DNA of 13,840 nt, from positions 1 through 13,840 of the forward strand of contig USEH01000039.1 in NCBI GenBank assembly GCA_900553675.1, given 5' to 3'. Source of the stretch: an uncultured Ruminococcus sp. (GTDB lineage: Bacteria; Bacillota; Clostridia; Oscillospirales; Ruminococcaceae). A model generated the notes under the pieces. That model was not told the DNA's origin. It saw only the letters and a list, made by a program, of their open reading frames with translations, and made no database searches. Positions 1 to 6,698 of the stretch are shown in pieces; position 1 is the first letter of the stretch, and each line of letters starts with the position of its first letter. Made by a program: the position numbers and the translations under genes.

Positions 1-334
1 ACAAAAGTCGGGCGTTTACGTCCATAAATTGCAAGCAAAAGTACAAATCAGCGCAGAAAGCTTATCCACATCACAAAGCAACGTCCAACGACGGAGTAAA
101 CCGCGTTTCGCGCAGTGAAACGCTTGCGACGGCAAAACAAAAGTACGGCGATTGCAAACTTTGAGTCGTCGCCTTGACAGAAGCCAACGTTTGGAGTATA
201 CTATACCATAGAAAAATATTCTAATTTTTAAACTAAGGTGAAAAAAGTCGGGCAGACTTATAATTGAAGCTTGTCGCTCTGCTTTTTGCCTTGCTTAAAC
301 AGGCATATCATCCCAAAGAAAGGAACAAAAAATC
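1..334. other. Intergenic region upstream of secA
   Basis: No convincing coding frame is seen here. The stretch holds a small hairpin near 114-134 (GCGTTTC / GAAACGC arms around a 7-nt loop), one perfect match to the DnaA-box consensus at 62-70 (TTATCCACA, probably chance), and the secA promoter at 174-202. The predicted leader from about 209 to 334 contains a short 5-bp stem (252-256 with 278-282) followed by five T's at 283-287, too weak to call as an attenuator. The preceding gene lies outside the window. Confidence 0.6.
174..202 (+). promoter_or_regulatory. SigA-type promoter for secA
   Basis: A perfect -35 box TTGACA (174-179) is followed after exactly 17 nt by TATACT (197-202), a 5/6 match to the -10 consensus. 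Transcription would start near 209, giving a leader of about 125 nt before the secA start codon. Position and spacing are seen directly; use by the housekeeping sigma factor is inferred. Confidence 0.75.
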
Positions 335-3067
335 ATGGGACTTTTTGATAAGATTTTCGGCACCTACAGTGAAAGAGAGCTTAAGCGCATTGAGCCTATA
401 AAAAATCAGGTTCTGGCGCTTGAGGACAAATATAAGCAGTACACCGATTCGCAGCTGCGCGCAGAGACCGACCGCTTTAAATCCGAGCTTGCTTCCGGCA
501 AGACCCTCGACGACATCATGCCCGAAGCACTTGCCGTCTGCCGCGAGGCAGGAGCCAGAGTTCTAGGCAAGCGCGCATTCCCGGTGCAGATTATTGGCGC
601 GATAGTTTTGCATCAGGGCAGAATCGCAGAAATGAAGACAGGTGAAGGTAAAACCCTTACCGCCTGCTTGGCTTCATATCTCAACGCCCTTTCCGGCAAG
701 GGAGTTCACGTTGTAACCGTCAACGACTATCTTGCAAAATTCCAGTCGGAGGAGATGGGCAGGGTCTATAGATTTCTGGGACTTTCCATCGGTGTAATAC
801 TTCACTCCAAAAACAATGCCGAGCGCCGCGAAGCCTATAACTGCGATATCACCTACGGCACAAACAACGAGTTTGGATTCGACTACCTGCGTGACAACAG
901 GGTTGTATATAAAAAGGACAAGGTTCAGCGCGGTCATGCTTTCGCCATTGTGGACGAGGTGGACTCTATCCTTATCGACGAGGCAAGAACTCCCCTTATC
1001 ATATCGGGTCAGGGCGAGGAATCCTCGGATATGTATATGAAGGCGGACAGGTTTGCAAAGTCTCTTAAAAAGGACGTTGTTGTTGAGCTGGAGACCAAGC
1101 AGGATACCGACGCTATCTACAGCGGCGACTATATCGTTGACGAAAAGGCAAAGACAGCCACTCTTACAAAGGCGGGCGTTTCCAGAGCGGAGGCATATTT
1201 CGGCGTGGAAAACCTTATGGACGCCGACAACGTCACCTTGCTGCACCATATAAATCAGGCGATCAAAGCCAACGGCGTTATGAAAAAGGATATTGACTAC
1301 GTTGTTAAAGACGGCGAGGTCATTATTGTTGATGAGTTCACCGGAAGACTTATGTACGGCAGACGGTATAACGCCGGACTTCATCAGGCGATAGAGGCAA
1401 AAGAGGGGGTAAAGATTGCAAACGAATCCAAGACGATTGCAACCATCACCTTCCAGAACTATTTCAGACTTTATGAAAAGCTTTCCGGTATGACCGGTAC
1501 AGCCGCCACCGAGGAAAACGAATTCAGGGAGATATACAAGCTGGACGTTGTAGTTATCCCGACAAACAAGCCGATGATAAGGGTTGACCACCCCGACGTT
1601 GTATATAAAACCGAAAAGGGCAAGTTTGAAGCGGTTATCGATGAAATCGTAAGATGTCACGAAAAGGGTCAGCCGGTGCTTGTCGGTACTATATCTATTG
1701 AGAAGTCAGAGCTGCTTTCGGCAATGCTTCGCCGCAGAAAAATAGAGCATCAGGTGCTGAACGCAAAGTATCACGAAAAGGAAGCTCAGATAGTTGCTCA
1801 GGCGGGTCAGTATGGGGCTGTAACCATCGCCACCAACATGGCAGGACGAGGCACCGATATCATGCTTGGCGGTAACGCCGAGTTTCTGGCAAAGGCGGAG
1901 CTTGTAAAAGAGGGCTTCGACGACGAGCAGATTTACGAGATAACAGGCTTTTCCGAGACCGAGGACGAATCCATCTTAGAGGGCAGAAAGCACTACCGCG
2001 AACTGATGGATAAGTTTGAGGCAGAGACAAAAGAAAAGGCATTAAAGGTAAAGGAAGCCGGCGGTCTGTTTATAATAGGCACCGAGCGGCACGAATCAAG
2101 GCGTATCGACAACCAGTTAAGAGGACGTTCGGGTCGTCAGGGAGACGAGGGTGAAAGCCGCTTCTATCTCTCGCTTGAGGACGATCTGATGAGACTGTTC
2201 GGCGGCGACAGAATCACCGCGATGATGAACACTCTTAACGTGGATGAGAACACGCCGATCGAATCAAAAATGCTCTCAAACGTTATCGAATCGGCTCAGC
2301 GCAAGGTCGAGGCGAGAAACTTCAACATAAGAAAGAACGTTTTAAATTACGACGATGTTATGAACGCCCAGCGCGAGATCATATATGGTCAGCGTGCAAT
2401 GGTTTTGGAGGATCAGGACATCCACGAAAAAATTATAAAGATGATTCGCGACTTCGTTTCAAACAGCGTGAACGCATATCTCTGCGGCGACGAGGAGGAC
2501 AAATGGAACTTCTCAGGTCTGCGCGAGCATTTTGCGGGGCTGTTTACCATCGCCAACGACTTCAACTTCACCACTGCCGAGCTTAATGACATTGATAAGC
2601 AGAGCATTATTGATATGACCACCGAGGCGGCATTAAAGCGTTACGACGAAAAGGAAGCCGAGCTTACCCCGCCCATCCTGCGCGAGGTTGAAAGAGTTGC
2701 GCTTTTGCAGGTAGTAGATCGCAAGTGGGAGCAGCACATCGACGATATGGACGAGCTGAAAAAGGGCATAGGTCTGCGCTCATACGGCAGCCACGACCCT
2801 GTTGTGGCGTATCGCATGGAAGGCTTTGAGATGTTCGACGCGATGGTTGAGTCCATCTGCGAGGATACCATAAGGATTCTTTACAACACCCATCTGCGCA
2901 AGGACGTTCCCATCGAGCGCAAGCAGGCAGTAAAGGCAGACCCCACACCAACCTCCGACGGAAGCCTTTCCGCAACCAGAAAGGTCGGCAAGAAGCCGGG
3001 AAGGAACGACCCCTGCCCCTGCGGAAGCGGACTGAAGTACAAAAAGTGCTGCGGTAGAAACGCCTAG
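335..3067 (+). CDS. secA: SecA, preprotein translocase ATPase subunit
   Basis: SecA is the motor that pushes unfolded preproteins through the SecYEG channel using ATP, acting in the cytoplasm and at the inner face of the membrane. The 910-residue length is normal for the family. Walker A (MKTGEGKT) lies at residues 100-107 and Walker B (DEVDS) at 207-211. The second motor domain carries the GRGTD motif near residue 503 and the [15 protein letters not shown] signature. The extreme C-terminus has the zinc-binding tail CPCGSG...KKCC, which in other bacteria contacts SecB or the ribosome. About 60 residues lie between [10 protein letters not shown] and the [15 protein letters not shown] segment; B. 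subtilis SecA is much shorter here, while actinobacterial SecA1 also has extra sequence (recalled, not aligned). The ATG at 335 follows an AAAGGA-type RBS at about 319-324. A consensus promoter lies about 150 nt upstream. Confidence 0.98.
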   Translation: MGLFDKIFGTYSERELKRIEPIKNQVLALEDKYKQYTDSQLRAETDRFKSELASGKTLDDIMPEALAVCREAGARVLGKRAFPVQIIGAIVLHQGRIAEMKTGEGKTLTACLASYLNALSGKGVHVVTVNDYLAKFQSEEMGRVYRFLGLSIGVILHSKNNAERREAYNCDITYGTNNEFGFDYLRDNRVVYKKDKVQRGHAFAIVDEVDSILIDEARTPLIISGQGEESSDMYMKADRFAKSLKKDVVVELETKQDTDAIYSGDYIVDEKAKTATLTKAGVSRAEAYFGVENLMDADNVTLLHHINQAIKANGVMKKDIDYVVKDGEVIIVDEFTGRLMYGRRYNAGLHQAIEAKEGVKIANESKTIATITFQNYFRLYEKLSGMTGTAATEENEFREIYKLDVVVIPTNKPMIRVDHPDVVYKTEKGKFEAVIDEIVRCHEKGQPVLVGTISIEKSELLSAMLRRRKIEHQVLNAKYHEKEAQIVAQAGQYGAVTIATNMAGRGTDIMLGGNAEFLAKAELVKEGFDDEQIYEITGFSETEDESILEGRKHYRELMDKFEAETKEKALKVKEAGGLFIIGTERHESRRIDNQLRGRSGRQGDEGESRFYLSLEDDLMRLFGGDRITAMMNTLNVDENTPIESKMLSNVIESAQRKVEARNFNIRKNVLNYDDVMNAQREIIYGQRAMVLEDQDIHEKIIKMIRDFVSNSVNAYLCGDEEDKWNFSGLREHFAGLFTIANDFNFTTAELNDIDKQSIIDMTTEAALKRYDEKEAELTPPILREVERVALLQVVDRKWEQHIDDMDELKKGIGLRSYGSHDPVVAYRMEGFEMFDAMVESICEDTIRILYNTHLRKDVPIERKQAVKADPTPTSDGSLSATRKVGKKPGRNDPCPCGSGLKYKKCCGRNA

Positions 3068-3184
3068 TGGAAATGAAATCCTCCCGCTGGTCGGGTGAAA
3101 TTGCCCTGCGGGCAGTGAAATTCTCGCTTCGCGAATTTTCGCTCTGTACTTTATGTTTAGTTTAATTGAAAGGATATATGCCTT
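3068..3184. repeat. Miniature hairpin repeat array after secA
   Basis: This 117-bp gap carries three short palindromes separated by the repeated spacer TGAAAT (starting at 3074, 3096 and 3116). The arms are CCCG/CGGG (3083-3095), TGCCC/GGGCA (3102-3114) and AATTC/GAATT (about 3119-3136). The pattern of GTGAAATT plus GC-rich mini-hairpins resembles short interspersed elements I recall from Ruminococcaceae-type genomes; that comparison is from memory. No T-run follows, so this is not a clear terminator and read-through from secA is possible. Confidence 0.6.
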
Positions 3185-4405
3185 ATGAAAACCGCATTTA
3201 CCCCTGCCGATATACTTTTGCCGAACGTTTCCGATATGACTAAATGGTCGGTTGTCGCCTGCGATCAGTACACCGGCGAGCCGGAATACTGGCGCGATAC
3301 CGAAAAAATTGTCGGCGACGCTCCCTCCACTCTCCGCTTAACGCTTCCCGAAATATATCTTGAAGAGCCGGACGTTTCCGAGAGCATTGCAAAGATAGAT
3401 TCAAATATCGAGAGCTATTTGGAGTCGGGAGTATTCCGCGAGTATAAAAACGCTATGATATACACACGGCGAATCCAGTCGGACGGCAAGCTCCGCGAGG
3501 GAATTGTCGGTGCGGTGGACTTGGAACAGTACGACTACCGCCGCGGGTCATCCTCCCAGATAAGGGCGACGGAGGCAACCGTTGCCGAAAGAATCCCTCC
3601 CCGCCTTAAAATCCGCGAGAATGCCTCCTGCGAGCTGCCGCATATAATGATTCTTATAGACGACCCTGCTAAGACCGTCATAGAGCCGCTGGGCGGAAAA
3701 AGCCTTTCAAAGCTCTACGATTTTAAGCTTATGCAGGGCGGCGGAAGCATTTCGGGATATCTTCTTGATGATAAGGCGATAGACGGCGTTGACAATGCGC
3801 TTTATGAGCTATCGAAAAAGTCCCCCATGCTGTTTGCTATGGGAGACGGCAACCACTCACTTGCCACCGCAAAGGAGCATTATGAAAAGCTGAAGCGGGA
3901 GAATCCCGATAAGGATATGTCGAACCATCCAGCAAGATATGCCCTTTGTGAAATTGTGAGCCTGCACTCCCCCGCGCTCGAATTTGAGGCTATCCACAGA
4001 ATAGTGACCGGTGTGAACGTGGGCGGACTCATGGACGAAATGACGGCTTCGCTGGATCTGCGAGAGGACGTCTCCAAGCAGAAAATCGGCATAGTCGTTA
4101 ACGGCGAAGTGAAGGATATGTATGTCCACAATCCGCTTTCAAAGCTGGCGGTGGGAAGCTTGCAGACGTTTTTGGACGGATATATCGCCGCTCACGGCGG
4201 AAAGATAGACTATATCCATGGGGCGGATGTGCTTAAGAATCTTGCAAAGGGCAATGATTCGGTTGGATTTTTGCTTGAACCCATGCAAAAGAGCGAGCTT
4301 TTCGGCGCGGTAATCGCCGACGGCGCACTCCCAAGAAAGACGTTTTCGATGGGTCACGCGGCGGACAAGAGATATTATCTTGAAGCAAGGAAAATAGTAT
4401 TGTAA
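3185..4405 (+). CDS. DUF1015 family protein
   Basis: This 406-residue protein belongs to the DUF1015 family, whose biochemical role is not established to my knowledge. Recognisable blocks are the N-terminal WSVVACDQYTGEPEYW (residues 21-36), RATEATVAERIPPR (127-140), the LMQGGGSISGYLL block (about 182-194) and the GDGNHSLATAK block (220-230). The last corresponds to the DGHHR-like motif of many family members, with Asn in place of the first His, so any function inferred from that motif should be treated with care. No signal peptide or membrane segment is visible, so it is probably cytoplasmic. The ATG at 3185 is preceded by AAAGGA at 3168-3173; an ATG at 3178 is out of frame. The CBS gene starts 34 nt after its stop, suggesting co-transcription. 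Confidence 0.9.
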   Translation: MKTAFTPADILLPNVSDMTKWSVVACDQYTGEPEYWRDTEKIVGDAPSTLRLTLPEIYLEEPDVSESIAKIDSNIESYLESGVFREYKNAMIYTRRIQSDGKLREGIVGAVDLEQYDYRRGSSSQIRATEATVAERIPPRLKIRENASCELPHIMILIDDPAKTVIEPLGGKSLSKLYDFKLMQGGGSISGYLLDDKAIDGVDNALYELSKKSPMLFAMGDGNHSLATAKEHYEKLKRENPDKDMSNHPARYALCEIVSLHSPALEFEAIHRIVTGVNVGGLMDEMTASLDLREDVSKQKIGIVVNGEVKDMYVHNPLSKLAVGSLQTFLDGYIAAHGGKIDYIHGADVLKNLAKGNDSVGFLLEPMQKSELFGAVIADGALPRKTFSMGHAADKRYYLEARKIVL

Positions 4406-4439
4406 TTACAAGGCATCCTGCACGAAGGGAGCGCAATAT

Positions 4440-5156
4440 ATGCCGAAAACGTTAAGCAACGCCGAAATATTCATAGAAAGATACAAGGAATTAGAGCAGG
4501 CTGTCCGCTCGGAGTACAACATTTCGGACTACGATTCGATATCCTTTTACTTGGGTCATAAGACCAAGTACAAAAAGTATCAGGAGGATATTGCCTACTG
4601 CCAGAAAATACGCAACTTCTACGCCCACAACGGCAAGGTGCCGGACGGCGTGAACCGTGATTTCGCCGTCGAGCCGAACGACTGCATGATAGATTTTATA
4701 ACACGGCTGATAGACGACATAAAAAACCGCGAACGCTGCATAGACGTTGCGGTAAGGCTGAACGAGGTGTATTGGTGCCGCATGAGCCACAACGTCAAAA
4801 CGGCGGTAAGGATAATGCGTGAAAAGGGCTTTACCCACGTTCCGGTGCTGGAGGGCGGCAGGGTCGTTGGTGTGTTCGACGAGTTTTCGGTGATAAACTG
4901 CCTTTCCGATTCGGAAAACGCCTATCTCGAAAAGGAACTGAGATTTTCGCAGATAAAGCAGTACATAAGCTTTAGCGCAAGGGGACAGTCGGGGTATACC
5001 TTCGTGCCGTCCAGAATGTACGCCGAGGAGCTGCGTGAAATTATAGACACTGCCTATTCCGAGGGTAGGCGGATAAGAATGGCGTTTGTGACCGCCAACG
5101 GCAGTCCTGATGAGACCTTGCTGGGAATTATCACTCCTTGGGATTTGATAAAATAG
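4440..5156 (+). CDS. HEPN-like / CBS-pair fusion protein
   Basis: A 238-residue soluble protein. The C-terminal half is a CBS pair: the first CBS repeat spans about residues 106-155 (RMSHNVKTAVRIMREKGFTHVPVLEGGRVVGV, split here only by an ordinary loop) and the second about 178-238, ending in the typical GIITPWDLIK. CBS pairs usually bind adenosine nucleotides and regulate an attached domain. The N-terminal 100 residues look all-helical and contain IRNFYAHNG with R58, N59 and H63, the RN-x-x-AH (RX4H) pattern of HEPN domains, many of which are metal-independent RNases or inactive partners. The HEPN call rests on that motif and predicted helices only. The ATG at 4440 has AAGGGAG 8 nt upstream (4425-4431). 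It follows the DUF1015 gene by 34 nt and probably shares its transcript. Confidence 0.8.
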   Translation: MPKTLSNAEIFIERYKELEQAVRSEYNISDYDSISFYLGHKTKYKKYQEDIAYCQKIRNFYAHNGKVPDGVNRDFAVEPNDCMIDFITRLIDDIKNRERCIDVAVRLNEVYWCRMSHNVKTAVRIMREKGFTHVPVLEGGRVVGVFDEFSVINCLSDSENAYLEKELRFSQIKQYISFSARGQSGYTFVPSRMYAEELREIIDTAYSEGRRIRMAFVTANGSPDETLLGIITPWDLIK

Positions 5157-5164
5157 CGAATAAA

Positions 5165-5199
5165 ACGGCTCCCGAAGCTTTTGTGCTTTCGGGAGCCGT
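5165..5199. terminator. Convergent intrinsic terminator
   Basis: A GC-rich stem pairs 5165-5178 with 5185-5199 (arms ACGGCTCCCGAAGC and GCTTTCGGGAGCCGT, one bulged base) around a 6-nt loop. On the minus strand it is followed by a T-rich run (complement of ATAAAA), so it should end the lipoprotein transcript. It sits between two convergent genes and may also stop the plus-strand secA/DUF1015/CBS transcript, although its T-run on that side is poor. Confidence 0.8.
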
Positions 5200-5204
5200 A
5201 ATGC

Positions 5205-5813
5205 TTATTCAACAACAAATTCGTTTGAGTAACGGTCGGCACCGTTTATTTCTTTTAGGATTCGGTAGGTACCGGCGGGTAAATAGTCGGCTTCGGCGAA
5301 GCCTATTGTGTCCTTGCCTGTCTTACCCGGATATACCTCAGCGAGCCAGAGGTCATACGCTTCCGGAGCAAAGTATAGCTCCCAGCTATCGCCCTTTAAT
5401 ACCTCAATCTCGAACATAGCGCCGTAATACAGAATGGTTTCGCCGTTATTGATTACGCTGATATCTATATTCCTTTTATCGGGATTATAAACGGCTTCAA
5501 ATTGCAGCACATCCTCGGATGGATCGGTTTTTTTGGTGGTTGTGACAACGCTTTCGGGTATATCTGTAGGTTCGTCGGCTCCGGTGTTTTGCGACGTGGG
5601 ACTTGTTACTATTGCTTCACCATCATCAAAGAAGTAGATATCTTCCCCATCGTCGATGGTGTCGATATTGTCCGCCGTGGATTCTTCTGCTGTGGTGACA
5701 GCCGGAATATCATTGTCGGGATTCGTCTGCACAATATCCGATTCGGGTGTTTTGCCGCAGGATGACAGCATAAACGCCGCCGCGACTATAAGTATAAACA
5801 CTCTGATTTTCAT
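5205..5813 (-). CDS. Lipoprotein with C-terminal Ig-like domain
   Basis: A predicted 202-residue lipoprotein of unknown function. The start is placed at 5813 because AAGGAGGT lies 4-5 nt upstream (complement of 5818-5825); the frame is open for 17 more codons, to 5864, without such a site. From this start the N-terminus is MKIR, a hydrophobic stretch and the lipobox LSSC with Cys19, so it should be lipid-anchored on the outer face of the membrane. Residues about 22-105 are a Thr/Asp/Glu/Ser-rich low-complexity linker. Residues about 105-202 form a compact beta-rich region (YGAMFEIEVLKGDSWELY, LPAGTYRI) that resembles bacterial Ig-like domains found on Firmicute lipoproteins (Big_14-type from memory). 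It has its own promoter and faces the HEPN-CBS gene convergently. Confidence 0.85.
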   Translation of the reverse strand: MKIRVFILIVAAAFMLSSCGKTPESDIVQTNPDNDIPAVTTAEESTADNIDTIDDGEDIYFFDDGEAIVTSPTSQNTGADEPTDIPESVVTTTKKTDPSEDVLQFEAVYNPDKRNIDISVINNGETILYYGAMFEIEVLKGDSWELYFAPEAYDLWLAEVYPGKTGKDTIGFAEADYLPAGTYRILKEINGADRYSNEFVVE

Positions 5814-5862
5814 TTTGACCTCCTTTGTCGGGATAAAGCCGGTTTTCGGATAGTATATATTC

Positions 5863-5891
5863 ATTATACCATATTTTTAAAGTCTGCACAA
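5863..5891 (-). promoter_or_regulatory. Promoter for the lipoprotein gene
   Basis: On the minus strand a perfect -10 TATAAT (complement 5863-5868) lies 17 nt downstream of TTGTGC (complement 5886-5891), a partial -35 match. The implied start site is near 5856, about 40 nt upstream of the lipoprotein start codon at 5813. Confidence 0.65.
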
Positions 5892-5960
5892 TGCTTTTGA
5901 GGGGTTAAGTTGTGAATATATCGTGAACAATAGAAAGCTTTTTGATTTGCATACAAAAAC

Positions 5961-6000
5961 AATCCGGCTAAACAGTACTGACTGCAAGCCGGATTTTTGT
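5961..6000. terminator. Intrinsic terminator of the polA-HAD unit
   Basis: A 9-bp stem (AATCCGGCT 5961-5969 with AGCCGGATT 5987-5995) encloses a 17-nt loop. It is flanked on both strands by T-rich runs: TTTTTGT on the plus strand, and the complement of ACAAAAAC on the minus strand. It lies just past the end of the HAD reading frame and would stop leftward polA-HAD transcription. Confidence 0.85.
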
Positions 6001-6001
6001 A

Positions 6002-6096
6002 TTAATCTGATATGTGAAGCTTCAGCATAAGCTCTGCGGCTTCTTCAGTAGAGACGGCTATGTACTCCGCACCAGCTGCTTCAAGCTCGGAGCGCC
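6002..6096 (-). pseudogene. Out-of-frame C-terminal tail of the HAD phosphatase gene
   Basis: Right after the HAD stop codon (TAA, complement 6097-6099) a second minus-strand frame reads RRSELEAAGAEYIAVSTEEA... and ends at TAA (complement 6002-6004). This is the expected C-terminal segment of Gph-like HAD phosphatases, which usually continue TYGYGSREELEAAGADYI. Adding one base near 6097-6099 would join the two frames and give roughly 220 residues, the usual family length. The shift could be a real mutation or a sequencing/assembly error. Confidence 0.75.
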
Positions 6097-6660
6097 TTAG
6101 CCGTAGGTGACTCCCATGCACTCGATGCCGTTTTGATGCGCACCCGCAACGTCATAGTCGCGGTCGCCGACCATAAGGACGGTTTGCTTGTCCGTTGTGT
6201 TTAGCTCAGCAATGGCGCGGTCTATCACCTGCGCCTTTGTCATTTTTTCGTTGTCGAGCGGGATCCCGCAGATTACCTCGAAATATCCGCTAAGCCCGAA
6301 CTTGTCAAGAATCCTGCGGGCAAAAACCTCCGGCTTTGATGTGGCGACGGCGAGCTTAAGCCCTGCCGATTTCAGCCGAGCAAGCATATCCTCCACACCC
6401 GCGTATACGGAATTTTCAAACAGACCCTTCTCGGAGAAATACTCGCGGTATATTTTAATTGCATTATTACATTTTTCGCCCTTAAACCCGAAAAATTTCT
6501 CAAACGATACCGCCAGCGGAGGACCTATGAACTTATCAAGAATCGCTTTGTCGTAGTCGGTAATGCCCAAGTGTTTAAGGGCGTATTTCAGAGAATTTAT
6601 GATTCCCGGGGCGGACTCGGTTAAAGTGCCGTCCAAATCGAATAGAATGTATTGCTTCAT
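6097..6660 (-). CDS. HAD-superfamily (Gph-like) phosphatase, C-terminally frameshifted
   Basis: A haloacid-dehalogenase-type phosphatase of the subfamily that includes phosphoglycolate phosphatase and PpaX; the substrate cannot be told from sequence. Motif I is FDLDGTLT with D8 and D10, motif II is ATSKP with T107/S108, motif III is probably K142, and motif IV is VGDRDYD with D166 and D170. The helical cap lies about residues 15-85. All catalytic parts are present in the 187 residues. The frame stops at VTYG, about 30 residues short of normal, and the missing tail is found downstream in another frame (6002-6096). The start at 6660 has AAAGGA about 8 nt upstream. It begins 38 nt after the polA stop, so the two are probably co-transcribed. 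Confidence 0.88.
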   Translation of the reverse strand: MKQYILFDLDGTLTESAPGIINSLKYALKHLGITDYDKAILDKFIGPPLAVSFEKFFGFKGEKCNNAIKIYREYFSEKGLFENSVYAGVEDMLARLKSAGLKLAVATSKPEVFARRILDKFGLSGYFEVICGIPLDNEKMTKAQVIDRAIAELNTTDKQTVLMVGDRDYDVAGAHQNGIECMGVTYG

Positions 6661-6698
6661 AGTTGGTTTTCCTTTGCTTTTTTATGAGATGTGCGCCC

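Noticed and set aside
62..70. Perfect DnaA-box match (TTATCCACA)
   Set aside because: It is a single site with no cluster, no AT-rich unwinding region and no dnaA/dnaN nearby, so chance is likely.
245..290. Possible attenuator or leader peptide in front of secA (5-bp stem then T5; GTG-started 9-codon frame at 238)
   Set aside because: The stem is too short, the loop long, and the tiny frame has no RBS.
674..1660. Long minus-strand open frame (328 codons) inside secA
   Set aside because: It is fully antisense to a clear SecA sequence, its translation has no recognisable domain and it has no RBS; it follows from codon bias of the true gene.
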